From Epulopiscium sp. Nele67-Bin005 (lineage in GTDB: Bacteria > Bacillota > Clostridia > Lachnospirales > Cellulosilyticaceae), in NCBI GenBank assembly GCA_002007365.1, contig LNZR01000077.1:1-64000 (forward strand): DNA of 64,000 nt, written 5' to 3'. Both the position numbers and the translations under genes were made by a program. A model generated the notes under the pieces. The model worked only from the letters and a program-made list of their open reading frames with translations, was not told the origin of the DNA and did no database searches. Numbering within the stretch: the stretch's first letter is position 1; each line of letters opens with the position of its first letter. Positions 29,877-42,115 of the stretch are shown piece after piece.

Positions 29877-31853
29877 ATGGAAAATATTGTTAATAATTCG
29901 ATTGATAATATCTGTATAGTTAATCTAAAAGGTGAAATTATTTTTGTAAATAAACAACTTATTCAAACTCTAAATATGCAAGTTGGAGACATGATTGAGG
30001 ATTATTTCAAGAGTACCTTAAATTTAAAATTGTTAAATAAGGAACAAGAGCAGTTTGTGAAGTTAGAAACTAATCAAATTTGTCCTAGTAAAATTTATAT
30101 ACATGAAGTTGCATGGTATAATATGCCTGCACTTTGGATAATAATTAGACTGGAGGCTGATATCTCTCTTTTAGAACATAACTTAACGATATGTAAACAA
30201 AATAAAATTTTACAAAAAAATAACCATCAAGATTTACTAAAACATTTATTTTTTGTGCAAAAAGAAATTATCGCTTCTATCCAGTCTGTAATAAACAAGT
30301 ATAGCGATGAAATTTTAATAGAAGTTGTATCTTTTGATAAATCTAATTTATCTATAAAAGTTGAATTTATTATTACAAAAACTTTTCAAAATGTGAGTAG
30401 TTTGCGTAGCATAGAAATTCAACAAGAAGAATTTGAAAGTTACACTAGTATTACAGAAAATGTAAAAATTAATATTTCGGAAAATATTAACACATCTTCA
30501 GTAACTAGTGCTTTTTTCGACCAAGGATATAACTACGTTACATATTATCCGATATTTAATAACGCAAAGTTGATAGGAAAATTTGGGATACAATTTCAGA
30601 ATGAGGTTGCCAAAATATCTGACCAAGATTTAAAGTTTATTAAAACTCAAACAGCTAATTTATTGTATACACGTCAAGCGTTAAATTTATATCAAAATGA
30701 GTTAATTGATGACTATCATTATATTTCAAATTTAAATTATTTACAGACTTGCTTAGAAATTTGTACAGATTTTATTGGAGTTTTTAATAAAGACGGAATA
30801 TTTTTGAGTGTAAGCAAAGAAGTTACACAAATTTTGGGGTGGGAACCAGAGGATTTAATTGGTAAAAGTTGGCAGGACTTTGCTTGTCCAGAAGATATTA
30901 TTGATACTAAGCTACAAGAATATATTGGAGTTAATTCTAATTATAATAGATGTATCGTAACTTCAAGATTTGCTCATAAAAATGGCGAATATCGCTGGAT
31001 ACAATGGCAATTTAAACCGTTTGAAGACCCTGATATTTCTGCTATTATAGCCGAGGATATCACTGCTCAAATGGAATTTAAAACTGCACAATTACAAGAA
31101 CTTGAGTTGCAAAAAATTAATACATTAAGACAAGATTTTTTTAATATTGCATCTCATGAGTTGCGCACGCCATTAACTGTAATTATGTCAACTCATAAAC
31201 TTTTAGAAGATTATATAGATGAGCATCACCTAGAAAAATTGCGAAAACATACTAATCGTCTTAGTAGATTAGTTAACAATTTAATTACTATGACTGAGTT
31301 AGAAACTGGGCTTAATATTTTGGAATATTCACCATGCAACATAGTTGTACTAATAGGTCAAATTATAGAGGTGATTAATAAAATTTATTTTTCAAAAAAT
31401 ATTAGTATAGTACTTTCATCTACTTTGACAAATCCATTATTTATGTGCGATGTATATTATTTCCAAAAGATAATATTGAATATTCTGTCTAATGCAATAA
31501 AGCATAGTAATGATGAAGGGAAAATTTTAGTAGAGTTAAGTCTTGAAAAAAACTTTATTAATATATCAATAACTAATTTTGGAGAAGCGATACCTCTTGA
31601 AATACAGGAGTTTATATTTGAGTCGTTTTCTCAAGTAGACCCTATTTTGACTAGGCATAATGAAGGAATGGGGATAGGATTATCGTTATGTTATACCTTA
31701 ATTAAAATGCATAAAGGGCATATTTATCTTTGTAGTAATGAGGAAAAAACTTGTTTTACAATTAATTTACCAGTTGGACAATTGAGTGATGAACCAGCAA
31801 TTTCTAGCATAGATTTAGAAGAGGAAATAAAGCTTGAGCTATCTGGAATTTAA
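29877..31853 (+). CDS. PAS-domain sensor histidine kinase, no adjacent response regulator
   Basis: PAS-like region, FFNIASHELRTPLTVI H-box, ILNILSNAIKHS N-box, GMGIGLSLCYTLIKMHKGHI G-box. Confidence 0.9.
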   Translation: MENIVNNSIDNICIVNLKGEIIFVNKQLIQTLNMQVGDMIEDYFKSTLNLKLLNKEQEQFVKLETNQICPSKIYIHEVAWYNMPALWIIIRLEADISLLEHNLTICKQNKILQKNNHQDLLKHLFFVQKEIIASIQSVINKYSDEILIEVVSFDKSNLSIKVEFIITKTFQNVSSLRSIEIQQEEFESYTSITENVKINISENINTSSVTSAFFDQGYNYVTYYPIFNNAKLIGKFGIQFQNEVAKISDQDLKFIKTQTANLLYTRQALNLYQNELIDDYHYISNLNYLQTCLEICTDFIGVFNKDGIFLSVSKEVTQILGWEPEDLIGKSWQDFACPEDIIDTKLQEYIGVNSNYNRCIVTSRFAHKNGEYRWIQWQFKPFEDPDISAIIAEDITAQMEFKTAQLQELELQKINTLRQDFFNIASHELRTPLTVIMSTHKLLEDYIDEHHLEKLRKHTNRLSRLVNNLITMTELETGLNILEYSPCNIVVLIGQIIEVINKIYFSKNISIVLSSTLTNPLFMCDVYYFQKIILNILSNAIKHSNDEGKILVELSLEKNFINISITNFGEAIPLEIQEFIFESFSQVDPILTRHNEGMGIGLSLCYTLIKMHKGHIYLCSNEEKTCFTINLPVGQLSDEPAISSIDLEEEIKLELSGI

Positions 31854-31989
31854 TATACATATTTGTTAAAATATAGACAAAAAATGATAAAATTCTTTCC
31901 TTATGAATGTTGCTGTTCATAATAACTTAACAAATGAGGTCTGTTGACAAAAATTCACAAATTAGATTAAAAGTTTCAAATATTATAGA

Positions 31990-32018
31990 TTGACACTTTA
32001 AAAAAACCGTGCTACTAT
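31990..32018 (+). promoter_or_regulatory. Sigma-A promoter for the pyrF-carAB leader
   Basis: TTGACA - 17 nt - TACTAT. Confidence 0.7.
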
Positions 32019-32160
32019 AGTTTGAAGAAATTACTTTTTAAGTTAAAGTAATAAGGAGTACGGTTTATTTTTGTACAACTTTACAATAATTTAGTCAAAT
32101 TCATCTAAATTTACAAAAAAATTTTGGCTAAATTGTATCTTAATAATAGTTTCGCAAATT

Positions 32161-32293
32161 TTGCCTTTAATTGTAGTTTTATGGCTACACTAAAAAACCA
32201 CATAACGATAAATAATCGTATTGCTCAATTTGAGCGTATATGTTTTGGGCTTAAAGGCAATAGAGGAGATTTTTCCTTTATTGCTATTTTTTA
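32161..32293 (+). promoter_or_regulatory. Transcription attenuator candidate: antiterminator plus terminator upstream of pyrF
   Basis: TTGCCTTTAA (32161-32170) perfectly complementary to TTAAAGGCAA (32251-32260), which overlaps terminator stem GCAATAGAGG/CCTTTATTGC (32257-32284) followed by TATTTTTTAT. Confidence 0.7.
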
Positions 32294-32323
32294 TATAATT
32301 AAGTAAGAGAGCGAGGAAAAATT

Positions 32324-33235
32324 GTGATTGATAAATTAATAAAAAGCATAGAACTAAAGCAAAATCCAACCGTTGTAGGTCTTGATCCTACATATGAAAT
32401 TATACCGAGCTTTATAAAAAACGAAATGTTAGAAACTTATGGGAAGACTCCTAAGGCTGTGGCAGAAATGTTTCTAAAATTTAATAAAGAAATTATTGAT
32501 GAAACTTTTGAGTTAGTTCCTGCAGTAAAGCCACAAGTTGCAATGTATGAAAAGTATGGACTTGAGGGAATTCGTGCTTATATTGAAACTTGTGAGTATG
32601 CAAAAGAAAAAGGGCTTTTGGTAATTGGTGACATCAAAAGAGGAGATATTGCGTCAACTGCTGCTGCTTATGCAAGTCATATTGAAGGGACACATATCGA
32701 AGGGGAATTTTTTGATTTATGGAATGAAGACGCTGTAACAATTAATCCGTATATGGGTTATGATGGGATAGAGCCTTTTTTAAATGCGTGCAAAAATATG
32801 AACAAGGGTATATTTGTTTTGGTGAAAACGAGTAATCCAAGTAGTTCAGAAATTCAAGATTTAACGGTTGATGGTACTCCAATTTATAAAATTAGTGCAA
32901 GCTTAGTTAATAAATGGGGTGAAAGTTCTATTGGTAATTGTGGTTATAGTAATGTGGGGGCAGTTGTTGGGGCTACTCATAAAGCTATAGGTACAGAGCT
33001 TCGTGCTTATATGCCAAACACATTTTTCCTAGTTCCTGGATATGGAGCGCAAGGTGGTACAGGCAAAGACTTGGTTAATTATTTTGATAAAAATGGTGGA
33101 GGAGCTATCATTAATTCTTCGAGGGGAATTATTGGGGCATACCAAAAGGATTTGTCAAATGAGAAAGATTTTGCAAAAGCTTCTAGGCAAGCAGTAATTG
33201 AAATGCGTGATGACTTACAAAAAGGGGGGAATTAG
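32324..33235 (+). CDS. pyrF: Orotidine 5'-phosphate decarboxylase
   Basis: VVGLDPTYEIIP, GDIKRGDIASTAAAYA, VPGYGAQGG; upstream of carAB. Confidence 0.93.
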   Translation: MIDKLIKSIELKQNPTVVGLDPTYEIIPSFIKNEMLETYGKTPKAVAEMFLKFNKEIIDETFELVPAVKPQVAMYEKYGLEGIRAYIETCEYAKEKGLLVIGDIKRGDIASTAAAYASHIEGTHIEGEFFDLWNEDAVTINPYMGYDGIEPFLNACKNMNKGIFVLVKTSNPSSSEIQDLTVDGTPIYKISASLVNKWGESSIGNCGYSNVGAVVGATHKAIGTELRAYMPNTFFLVPGYGAQGGTGKDLVNYFDKNGGGAIINSSRGIIGAYQKDLSNEKDFAKASRQAVIEMRDDLQKGGN

Positions 33236-34315
33236 ATGAAGGCACAATTAATTTTAGAAAATGGTATGGTATTTGAAGGTAGAGCCTTTGGATATCTAAA
33301 AGAAGCAATTGGTGAAGTTGTTTTTAACACTGGTATGACAGGATATCAGGAGATTTTAACAGACCCTTCTTATTACGGACAGATGGTTGTTATGACGTAT
33401 CCGTTAGTTGGAAATTATGGAATAAATTTAGATGATATGGAGTCTTACAAAGCTCATGTTAAAGGTTTTATCGTACGTGAGAAATGTGATTATCCAAACA
33501 ATTTTAGATGTGAGTTAACTTTAGATGGGTATTTAAAAGCACAAAAAATTATTGGTTTAGAAGGCATTGATACTCGTTCCCTAACAAAGGTTATTCGTGA
33601 CCACGGAACTATGAGAGGGATTATTTCGGTGCGTGAGCTTACTCCTAGTCAAATTAAATTAAAAATTGATAGTTTTGTAAATCAACACGCTGTTTCTGAA
33701 GTTACTACTAAAGAAATTTATGAGATTGAAGGAGATGAACTTCATATTGCGATGGTAGATTTTGGAGTAAAGCAAAATATTATCCGTGAATTCAAAAAGC
33801 GTAACTGCAAAATTACTGTATTTCCAGCATTTAGTACATCTGAAGAAATTTTGAATGTAAATCCTGATGCTGTATTTTTATCAAATGGGCCAGCTGACCC
33901 AAAAGATTTGCCATCAGTTATTGAAAATATTAAAAAAATGGTAGGTGTTAAGCCCATTACAGGAATTTGTTTAGGGCATCAATTGTTATGCCTTGCATTA
34001 GGTGGAAACACTGGAAAACTGAAGTTTGGACACCACGGAAGTAATCACCCTGTAAAAGATTTAATTAGTAATAGAGTTTATATAACATCACAAAATCACA
34101 ATTATCACGCAGAAACTCTACCTCAAGGAGCAGTTGTAACTCATAGACATTTAAATGACCAAACAATCGCAGGAATGTATGCCAAAGATTTAAATATTTA
34201 CAGCGTTCAGTTTCACCCTGAAGCTTGCCCAGGGCCAACGGATACAGAACATATTTTTGATGAGATGATAAATGTAATGTATGGGAAGGAGTTAGAAGTA
34301 TGCCAAGAGATTTAA
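33236..34315 (+). CDS. carA: Carbamoyl phosphate synthase small subunit
   Basis: [26 protein letters not shown] glutaminase motif. Confidence 0.96.
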   Translation: MKAQLILENGMVFEGRAFGYLKEAIGEVVFNTGMTGYQEILTDPSYYGQMVVMTYPLVGNYGINLDDMESYKAHVKGFIVREKCDYPNNFRCELTLDGYLKAQKIIGLEGIDTRSLTKVIRDHGTMRGIISVRELTPSQIKLKIDSFVNQHAVSEVTTKEIYEIEGDELHIAMVDFGVKQNIIREFKKRNCKITVFPAFSTSEEILNVNPDAVFLSNGPADPKDLPSVIENIKKMVGVKPITGICLGHQLLCLALGGNTGKLKFGHHGSNHPVKDLISNRVYITSQNHNYHAETLPQGAVVTHRHLNDQTIAGMYAKDLNIYSVQFHPEACPGPTDTEHIFDEMINVMYGKELEVCQEI

Positions 34316-37300
34316 GCATAAAAAAAGTACTAATTATTGGGTCGGGGCCTATCGTTATTGGGCAGGCGGCAGAGTTTGATTATTCAGGAACTCAAGCTTG
34401 TCAGGCTATTAAAGAAGAAGGAATTGAGGTTGTTCTTGTAAATAGTAATCCTGCAACAATTATGACGGATAAAGAAATTGCAGATAAAATTTATATCGAA
34501 CCTTTGACATCGGAATTTTTGGAAAAAGTTATCGCTAAAGAGCGCCCAGACAGCTTACTTGCAGGGGTTGGAGGTCAGACAGGGTTAAACCTTGCTGTAG
34601 AACTTCATGATAAAGGAATTTTGGAGAAATACAATGTTCGAGTAATTGGAACTCAAATTTCTGCTATTAAAGAAGGTGAAGACCGTGAAGGTTTTAGAGC
34701 TTTAATGAACAGAATTAATCAGCCAGTTATTGAAAGTAAAACGGTTGAAAGTGTTGAAGAAGCTGTATTATTTGCTAGAAAAATTGGATATCCAGCAGTA
34801 GTTAGACCAGCGTATACTCTAGGAGGAACTGGTGGAGGAATTGCTGAAACTGAAGAAGAACTTCGTGAAATTTGCGCAAGTGGACTACATTTATCAAGAG
34901 TTCACCAAGTTTTAATTGAGAAGTGTATTAAAGGGTGGAAGGAAATTGAGTACGAGGTAATGCGTGACCAATACGGAACGGTAATTACTGTTTGTAACAT
35001 GGAAAACATTGACCCTGTAGGAATTCACACAGGTGATAGTATCGTAGTTGCTCCTTCGCAAACACTTTCGGATAAAGAATATCAAATGTTACGTCGTGCA
35101 TCGTTAGATATTATTTCGGCGTGTGATATTAGGGGTGGTTGTAACGTTCAAATTGCACTACACCCAGATAGTTTTGAGTATGCAATTATCGAAATTAATC
35201 CACGTGTTAGTCGTTCTTCAGCCCTAGCATCAAAAGCTACGGGATACCCAATTGCTAGAGTTTCGGCTAAAATTGCACTAGGATATGGATTAGATGAAAT
35301 TGAAAATGCTGTAACTGGAAAAACTTTTGCTTGTTTTGAGCCAACGCTTGATTATGTTGTAGTAAAAATTCCAAAATGGCCATTTGATAAATTTTATACA
35401 GCCAAACGTACACTAGGAACTAAGATGATGGCAACTGGAGAAATTATGGCAATTGGAAATAATTTTGAAAGTGCATTTTTGAAAGGACTTCGTTCTTTGG
35501 AGATTGGTCAATTTAGTTTTGAACACAAAAAGCTGGCTGAATGTAGTTTAGATGAACTAAAAGAAAGAGTTGTAACTGCTGATGATGAGCGTATTTTTGC
35601 ACTAGCTGAAATGTTACGACGCTACTACCGTAAAGAACAAGTTTGTAAGATGACTGGTATGGATATTTTCTTTGTTGAGAAATTTAAATGGATTGTGGAG
35701 CAGGAGGAACACCTCAAAACTCTTGAATTTGAAGACTTAACTCCAAGATATTTAAGAAAACTTAAAAAGCGTGGCTTCTCAGATAAGGCTATTTCAGGAT
35801 TTATTGGGGTTGATGAAGATGACGTTCGTGAACTTCGTCAAAAATGGAACATTTTACCAGTGTACAAAATGGTTGATACGTGTGGAGGAGAATTTGAGGC
35901 TCAAACACCTTATTATTATTCAACGTATGATTTTGAAGATGAAGTAGTAGTTTCTGATAAAGAAAAAGTTATCGTTATGGGTTCTGGACCTATAAGAATT
36001 GGGCAAGGAATTGAATTTGATTATTGTTCGGTTCATGCGATTATGGCGCTTAAAAAACGTGGAATTGAAACGATAATTATTAATAATAATCCAGAAACAG
36101 TTAGTACAGATTTTAATACTTCTGACAAATTATATTTTGAACCTTTAACAGATGAAGATGTTTACCATATCATCTTAAAAGAGAAGCCAAAAGGTGTAAT
36201 TTTACAATTTGGTGGTCAAACTGCAATTAAGCTTGCGAAGTTTTGCGACAAAATGAATATCCCTGTTCTTGGAACTCAACCAACTCAAGTTGATGCTGCT
36301 GAGGATAGAGAAAAGTTTGATGCCATCTTAGAAAAACTTAATATTAAGCGTCCAAAAGGAAAAGCAATTTGGGCAGTTGAAGAAGGTTTACAAATTGCTA
36401 AAGAGCTTGAGTATCCAGTGCTTGTAAGACCATCTTATGTATTGGGTGGGCAAGGTATGGAGATTACTTTTGAAGAGGAGCAACTAAAGCGCTATTTGGT
36501 AAATGCATTTGAGCGTGACCCAGAAAATCCTATTTTAATTGACCGTTATTTAATGGGTCGTGAAATTGAAGTTGATGCACTTTGTGATGGTAAAAACATT
36601 TTAATTCCTGGAATTATGGAGCATTTAGAGCGTGCAGGAATTCACTCTGGAGATAGTACAACGTTATATCCAAGTGTAAATATCTCTTCTGATATGAAAA
36701 ACAAAATTATTGAATGTACTGAGCTTATTGCCAAAGAACTAGAAGTAATGGGTATGATTAATATTCAGTATATTGAATACAAAAAAGAGCTTTACATTAT
36801 TGAAGTAAATCCTCGTTCTAGCCGTACCGTTCCTTATATTTCAAAGGTTACAAACGTTCCAATTATTGACCTTGCAACTCGTGTAATGCTTGGGGAAACT
36901 CTTTCGGATTTGGGATATGGAACAGGCTTATATCCAGAGCCAAAAGATTTCTTTGCTGTAAAAGTACCAGTATTTTCAACTGAGAAATTACCACAAGTTG
37001 AAGTAAGTTTGGGGCCTGAAATGAAATCTACTGGAGAAGTTTTGGGGGTAGGAGCAACTATTGAAGAGGCGTTATACAAAGGGTTTATCGCAGCTGGAAA
37101 GAAAATGCCAAACAATGCAGGTACAATTTTTGCTACAATCCAAAAGTATGACCAAGAAGAATTTTTGGAAATTGCTACACGTTTTGCAAAATTAGGATAT
37201 AAATTTGTTGCTACAGAAGGAACAGCAAAAAAACTTGAAACTATTGGAGTTAGTGCCAAAGTTGTAGGAAAGCAATCAGAAGGAAGCAATGAAATTTTGG

Positions 37301-37512
37301 ATATAATTAGAAGTGGAGAGGTTGATTTATTAGTTAACACTCCTACAAAAGGAAATGATGCAACTCGTGATGGATTTAAAATCCGTCGTCATGCAATTGA
37401 GTCATCAGTACAAATTGTAACTTCACTAGATACGTTGGGTGCAATGGCTGATATAGCTGAAAAAGGCCTTGGTGTTAGTCAAGTAGAAATTTATAATATG
37501 TGTGAAATTTAA
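34300..37512 (+). CDS. carB: Carbamoyl phosphate synthase large subunit
   Basis: 1070 aa; duplicated ATP-grasp halves, [21 protein letters not shown] and [21 protein letters not shown]. Confidence 0.97.
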   Translation: MPRDLSIKKVLIIGSGPIVIGQAAEFDYSGTQACQAIKEEGIEVVLVNSNPATIMTDKEIADKIYIEPLTSEFLEKVIAKERPDSLLAGVGGQTGLNLAVELHDKGILEKYNVRVIGTQISAIKEGEDREGFRALMNRINQPVIESKTVESVEEAVLFARKIGYPAVVRPAYTLGGTGGGIAETEEELREICASGLHLSRVHQVLIEKCIKGWKEIEYEVMRDQYGTVITVCNMENIDPVGIHTGDSIVVAPSQTLSDKEYQMLRRASLDIISACDIRGGCNVQIALHPDSFEYAIIEINPRVSRSSALASKATGYPIARVSAKIALGYGLDEIENAVTGKTFACFEPTLDYVVVKIPKWPFDKFYTAKRTLGTKMMATGEIMAIGNNFESAFLKGLRSLEIGQFSFEHKKLAECSLDELKERVVTADDERIFALAEMLRRYYRKEQVCKMTGMDIFFVEKFKWIVEQEEHLKTLEFEDLTPRYLRKLKKRGFSDKAISGFIGVDEDDVRELRQKWNILPVYKMVDTCGGEFEAQTPYYYSTYDFEDEVVVSDKEKVIVMGSGPIRIGQGIEFDYCSVHAIMALKKRGIETIIINNNPETVSTDFNTSDKLYFEPLTDEDVYHIILKEKPKGVILQFGGQTAIKLAKFCDKMNIPVLGTQPTQVDAAEDREKFDAILEKLNIKRPKGKAIWAVEEGLQIAKELEYPVLVRPSYVLGGQGMEITFEEEQLKRYLVNAFERDPENPILIDRYLMGREIEVDALCDGKNILIPGIMEHLERAGIHSGDSTTLYPSVNISSDMKNKIIECTELIAKELEVMGMINIQYIEYKKELYIIEVNPRSSRTVPYISKVTNVPIIDLATRVMLGETLSDLGYGTGLYPEPKDFFAVKVPVFSTEKLPQVEVSLGPEMKSTGEVLGVGATIEEALYKGFIAAGKKMPNNAGTIFATIQKYDQEEFLEIATRFAKLGYKFVATEGTAKKLETIGVSAKVVGKQSEGSNEILDIIRSGEVDLLVNTPTKGNDATRDGFKIRRHAIESSVQIVTSLDTLGAMADIAEKGLGVSQVEIYNMCEI

Positions 37513-37514
37513 TC

Positions 37515-37556
37515 TAAAGCCTAGTAAAGAATTTAGTTCTCTACTAGGCTTTTTAT
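37515..37556 (+). terminator. Terminator of pyrF-carAB
   Basis: AAGCCTAGT...ACTAGGCTT followed by TTTAT. Confidence 0.8.
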
Positions 37557-37565
37557 ATTATAAAA

Positions 37566-37991
37566 TTATTTATTCAGTTTTTTAAGTTCTCCAAGAAGAT
37601 GGTCTTTAATAGTTTTATTTGTTTCCTCAGAGTTATTTTTATTAGAAAGTTTGAGAGCTTCCTCAACCAAAGTTCTAATCACATCACCATTAATTTTCTT
37701 TTCTGATGTTTCTTCCTCTTGTGGAGTTTCCTCTTGCTTAATAAACTTTTTACGTAAAGTTTTAAATTCACGGTTTAGAATTTCGTCGCTTGCTCTATCA
37801 ACAATTTTATCAATAAAACTTTCATCTTTTTTAATATGCTCAATAAGAGCTTGCTTACCTAGGCTTTTGATGCTAGTAATGCTTGCAATTTCTTTGGTTT
37901 CTTCTGGCTGAGATTTCTTATTGTCACTAACAGTTTTTATAGTTTTCATAAGCTCCCCAGCTTGTTGAAGTGCTTTTAATTTATCTTGCAT
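37566..37991 (-). CDS. Hypothetical charged/coiled-coil-like protein
   Basis: 141 aa ORF with RBS-like AAAGGAGAAA upstream; no family recognised. Confidence 0.6.
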   Translation of the reverse strand: MQDKLKALQQAGELMKTIKTVSDNKKSQPEETKEIASITSIKSLGKQALIEHIKKDESFIDKIVDRASDEILNREFKTLRKKFIKQEETPQEEETSEKKINGDVIRTLVEEALKLSNKNNSEETNKTIKDHLLGELKKLNK

Positions 37992-38047
37992 AAATTTCTC
38001 CTTTGTTCTAAGTTTTATCTATAGAATATAGATTTTGTGGGAAGTTG

Positions 38048-38935
38048 TCAAGAGATAATTTTTCCGTTATACTCTGCATAAATATGTGGCAAAATCGCTG
38101 ATAGATGATTATATTCAATAAGGCTGTGTATGCAATTATTTCTAGCTAGCGCAAGTGTTATATTTTTTGGGAGAGGGATATTACTTTTGGCAATTTTATT
38201 ATTTTTTATAGTGTAGCGTCCCCAATATCTACTCCTAAACTCAATTCCACCTTCAACTTCTCTAATCGCATGGAAAAATACATTTATAGGTATATTTGGT
38301 GAAACATTTTTGCAAGTAGCAATTTCAAAAGTAGCAATCGAACTATTTTTGAACATATGTGGAGTAATTCCCAAAACGCTTGGTGGATAAAATTTAATTT
38401 CTACCTGAGTTGCTCCTTTAATATCAAAACCTTCAATTGGATAATGTGTTCTGCCAATATTTCTTTGATTGAGAGGGATATTTGAGCTATCTAAATGCAA
38501 ATGGGGTTCTTTTGCGCTAATTCCAACATGACCAACTGGACACCAAATTTTATATCGCACATCTTCTAGTACGTGCCAATTAAACCACCAGTCAATCATT
38601 TTTGGAGTAACATTTGGCATAAATACTTTTGAGGCACTAAACCCTGTCCCATTTTCCATTACACAATACCCATTTTCAATTTCTAAATACCCATCGTTTA
38701 ACATCTCTTTAGCATTAACAATAGAAAGCGCTTTTTTGGGGTCAACAGGACCTTTGTTTATAAAATCCAAATCTTCTTGTGGTATTTTGGTCATAGCTTT
38801 CTGTAAATACTTTGAATATGGTATATCTTTGTGAGATTGTGTAAGTTCGGTGCGAGTCATTGAGTTGATAAATTCATTAGTTATAGTTGTTGGGAATGTC
38901 TGTTCCAAATCTTTGATGATAGTTAAAATATTCAT
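38048..38935 (-). CDS. DAPG hydrolase (PhlG)-like family protein
   Basis: Segment MIDWWFNWHVLEDVRYKIWCPVGHVG resembles PhlG-type hydrolases. Confidence 0.55.
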   Translation of the reverse strand: MNILTIIKDLEQTFPTTITNEFINSMTRTELTQSHKDIPYSKYLQKAMTKIPQEDLDFINKGPVDPKKALSIVNAKEMLNDGYLEIENGYCVMENGTGFSASKVFMPNVTPKMIDWWFNWHVLEDVRYKIWCPVGHVGISAKEPHLHLDSSNIPLNQRNIGRTHYPIEGFDIKGATQVEIKFYPPSVLGITPHMFKNSSIATFEIATCKNVSPNIPINVFFHAIREVEGGIEFRSRYWGRYTIKNNKIAKSNIPLPKNITLALARNNCIHSLIEYNHLSAILPHIYAEYNGKIIS

Positions 38936-39002
38936 TTTGCCTCCTAAATTTTTTTGGGATATCCTCCTATTATAAAGGAAGAAACTCCTACATATTTGAT
39001 AA

Positions 39003-39027
39003 AAAAAAGAAGGGTTTCCCCTTCTTT
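39003..39027 (-). terminator. Terminator of glnN
   Basis: GAAGGG-ttt-CCCCTTC stem flanked by an A-tract on + (U-tract on the minus transcript). Confidence 0.75.
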
Positions 39028-39030
39028 ATA

Positions 39031-41136
39031 TTAAACTCTAAATAACAACTCGCTATAATTTGGAATTGGCCAAACTCTTTCTTCTACGATTGTTTCTAAT
39101 TTATCAGCAACAACACGTAATGAGTTCATAGCTGGAATGATAATATCTTTAAATGCCACAGCTTTTTCATACTCATTTGAAATTTCTTGAACTTGAGATA
39201 ATTTTGCTTCTAGCTCATCAGTATTTTCTTTTAAGTTGTTGATTAACTCAGTAAGTTCTACCAAATGTTCTGCTTGAGCTTCTACATTGTATCCACCTAA
39301 TTGGTTTAATGTAGCAACGTTTGTAGCAACTTGTGTTGAGTAATTTAAACATGATGGGAAAATTTGAGTTTTTGACATACTAATCATCGTTAAAGCTTCG
39401 ATGTTAAGAATTTTTGAGTATTCTTCTGCAATAATTTCGTGTCTTGAGTGAAGCTCATTTTCATTATAAACTTTATAGTTTGTAAATAATTCAATTGAAG
39501 CCTCGTTAAGTAATGATGGTAGAGCATCAACCAATGTTTCGTATTGTGGTAATCCACGTCTTGTAGCTTCTTCTACCCATTCAGCTGAGTATCCGTTACC
39601 ATCAAAAATAATGCGTCCATGCTCTTTTAAAGTTTTGGCTACAATTTTTTGTACAGCAACTTCAATATCTATAGCTTCTTCTAACTCTGGTAAGAATGAG
39701 TCAAGAGCTTCAGCAACAGCAGTATTAATAATTACGTTTGCTTCAGAAATACACCCAGATGATGGGAACATTCTAAATTCAAATTTGTTTCCTGTAAATG
39801 CAAATGGAGAAGTTCTGTTTCTATCTGTAACTTCTTTTCTAAGACGTGGCATAGTTGCAACACCCATGTCTAAAACTTCTTTGTTATGAGTTTCAACTTC
39901 TACTCCGTTTGCAATATCTAAGAAAATATTTGTAATGTGTTGACCTAAAAATACAGAAATAATTGCTGGTGGAGCTTCGTGACCTCCTAAACGGTGATCA
40001 TTTCCTGCTGATGCTGCTGATAATCTCAAAATATCTGCGTGTTTATCTACAGCTTTTAGGATTGCACTAACAAATACTAAGAAAACTAGGTTATCTTGAG
40101 GGTTAGAACCTGGAGAGAATACGTTAATTCCTGTATCTGTACCAACTGACCAGTTATCATGTTTTCCAGAACCATTAATTCCGTCAAATGGTTTTTCGTG
40201 AAGTAAACAAGCTAAGTCATGACGGTTAGCAACTTTTTGTAAAGTTTCCATAATCAATTGGTTTTGGTCAGATGCCACGTTACAAGCTGCATAAACTGGA
40301 GCTAACTCATGTTGAGCTGGAGCTACTTCATTATGCTTTGTTTTACAAGGAACACCAAGTTTCCAAAGTTCTACATCAATTTCATGCATAAAGTTTGCAA
40401 TTTTTTCTTTGATACTTCCAAAGTAGTGGTCTTCCATCTCTTGACCTTTTGGAGGCATAGCACCGAATAATGTACGGCCTGTAAAAATTAAATCTTTACG
40501 TAATTGGTATTGGCGTTTATCAATTAGAAAATATTCTTGCTCTGCTCCTACAGTTGAGCTAACTTTTGTAACATCTGTATGACCAAGTGCGTGCATTACA
40601 CGAACCCCAACGTTTTGTAGAGCTTCCATTGAGCGAAGAAGTGGAGTCTTTTTATCAAGAGCTTCTCCAGTGTGAGCATAAAAAGCAGTAGGGATACAAA
40701 GTGCTACTCCACTAGAATCTTCCTTTAAGAATGCTGGAGATGTACAATCCCAAACTGTATATCCACGAGCTTCAAAAGTTTGGCGAAGTCCACCAGATGG
40801 GAATGAAGAACCATCAGCTTCCCCTTGGATAAGTTCTTTACCTGAGAATTCCATAATAACACGGCCATCTGTAGTTGGAGAAAGAAATGCATCATGTTTT
40901 TCAGCAGTTAAGCCAGTCATAGGTTGGAACCAGTGTGTAAAGTGAGTTGCTCCTTTTTTGATTGCCCAATCTTTCATAGCATTTGCAACGATTTCTGCAA
41001 CTTGAGAATCAAGAGGTAACCCTTCTTCAATAATTTGGTGGAGTTTTTTATAAGTAGACTTTGGTAAATGCTCACGCATTACAGCATCATTAAATACATT
41101 TTTTCCGTAAAGCTCAGATAAATTAATTTTTTCCAT
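39031..41136 (-). CDS. glnN: Glutamine synthetase type III
   Basis: 701 aa; [66 protein letters not shown]. Confidence 0.95.
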   Translation of the reverse strand: MEKINLSELYGKNVFNDAVMREHLPKSTYKKLHQIIEEGLPLDSQVAEIVANAMKDWAIKKGATHFTHWFQPMTGLTAEKHDAFLSPTTDGRVIMEFSGKELIQGEADGSSFPSGGLRQTFEARGYTVWDCTSPAFLKEDSSGVALCIPTAFYAHTGEALDKKTPLLRSMEALQNVGVRVMHALGHTDVTKVSSTVGAEQEYFLIDKRQYQLRKDLIFTGRTLFGAMPPKGQEMEDHYFGSIKEKIANFMHEIDVELWKLGVPCKTKHNEVAPAQHELAPVYAACNVASDQNQLIMETLQKVANRHDLACLLHEKPFDGINGSGKHDNWSVGTDTGINVFSPGSNPQDNLVFLVFVSAILKAVDKHADILRLSAASAGNDHRLGGHEAPPAIISVFLGQHITNIFLDIANGVEVETHNKEVLDMGVATMPRLRKEVTDRNRTSPFAFTGNKFEFRMFPSSGCISEANVIINTAVAEALDSFLPELEEAIDIEVAVQKIVAKTLKEHGRIIFDGNGYSAEWVEEATRRGLPQYETLVDALPSLLNEASIELFTNYKVYNENELHSRHEIIAEEYSKILNIEALTMISMSKTQIFPSCLNYSTQVATNVATLNQLGGYNVEAQAEHLVELTELINNLKENTDELEAKLSQVQEISNEYEKAVAFKDIIIPAMNSLRVVADKLETIVEERVWPIPNYSELLFRV

Positions 41137-41386
41137 TTTACTATCCTTTCTACTAACTAAAAAAATAGTTTATGATAAAACATAAACAATACTAAAGATT
41201 TTCCTAATAAATTATATTCAATATTAGTAAAAATATTAACTCGGGGTTAAAATAAACCCCTTGACATTGCGTTTTTTATTTATTTAATATACCACGCTTT
41301 AATTCTTATTTCAACATTTAATTTTATAAAAATGGTTTTTTTTACAACACATATTGCTGAAATTAATCAATTAAATATCATAATTT

Positions 41387-42115
41387 CTAAAAAGATGGAG
41401 ATAAATCCATAGGCAAATCCCATATACTATCAGTGGGTACACTAACATAGCTAGGAGGTACATCACCTGATATAACTTTATCAATTAGCATAATTTTTCT
41501 TGAAACAATTGTTGTACCTTCAATAGGAGGGTCAATAATTTGAATAGTAGCTACAATATTTAACCAAACTCTATGATTTACCTGATTAATTCCAGTAGAG
41601 TGAACATCACTCTCATAATCAACATAAACCGTACCAGCTGGCAAAACAGTAACTTCTATATTTGGACCCAAGTTTGCAAAAATTCTACTTCCTGTTAAAT
41701 TTCCAAGTGGAATTGTAAACGGAATAGGCCCCATATTTTTTAGCTCCTTTGTACATTTATCAACTATATCACCACAAATTTGATTGATAAGAATTGAATT
41801 CACATTCCAAGAAATGAGCTTGCCATCATCATTGTAATCATAGTTTAGTAAATCTTCAATAGTTATTGGGCTATTGGATAAAGTTTGGGAGACAGCTTCA
41901 TTAATAACTTTGGTTGCAAGAGTTGTAGTTTCTAGCTTTGCCATCTCAATAACTGCTGGAGTAATTTGTTCATCAAGCTGAATATAAATAACCCCGACTA
42001 TAGCAATAATTAAAAGAATGGTAAATAACCCTTGCAATTTTGGAATAGTTAAATCACGCTCACCATTTGTATTTTTTGGGTAAGAGGCATACCGATTATT
42101 TCTTTTATTTAGCAA
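41387..42115 (-). CDS. yunB: Sporulation protein YunB-like
   Basis: N-terminal TM, EQITPAVIEMAKLETTTLATKVINEAV, GSRIFANLGPNIEVTVLPAGTVYVDYES. Confidence 0.8.
   Translation of the reverse strand: MLNKRNNRYASYPKNTNGERDLTIPKLQGLFTILLIIAIVGVIYIQLDEQITPAVIEMAKLETTTLATKVINEAVSQTLSNSPITIEDLLNYDYNDDGKLISWNVNSILINQICGDIVDKCTKELKNMGPIPFTIPLGNLTGSRIFANLGPNIEVTVLPAGTVYVDYESDVHSTGINQVNHRVWLNIVATIQIIDPPIEGTTIVSRKIMLIDKVISGDVPPSYVSVPTDSIWDLPMDLSPSF

Noticed and set aside
32124-32306. 60-aa ORF upstream of pyrF
   Set aside because: TTG start without RBS; it overlaps the antiterminator/terminator structure, so it is more likely untranslated leader.
36834-37340. 168-aa antisense ORF inside carB
   Set aside because: Fully inside a highly conserved gene on the opposite strand, no RBS context; typical shadow ORF. 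Same for other antisense ORFs such as 1002-1298, 9477-9953, 12703-13071, 51730-52128 and 52625-53116.
41240-41262. GGGGTT/AACCCC hairpin upstream of glnN
   Set aside because: Short stem with no clear alternative structure or known glutamine-responsive motif; insufficient evidence for a riboswitch.
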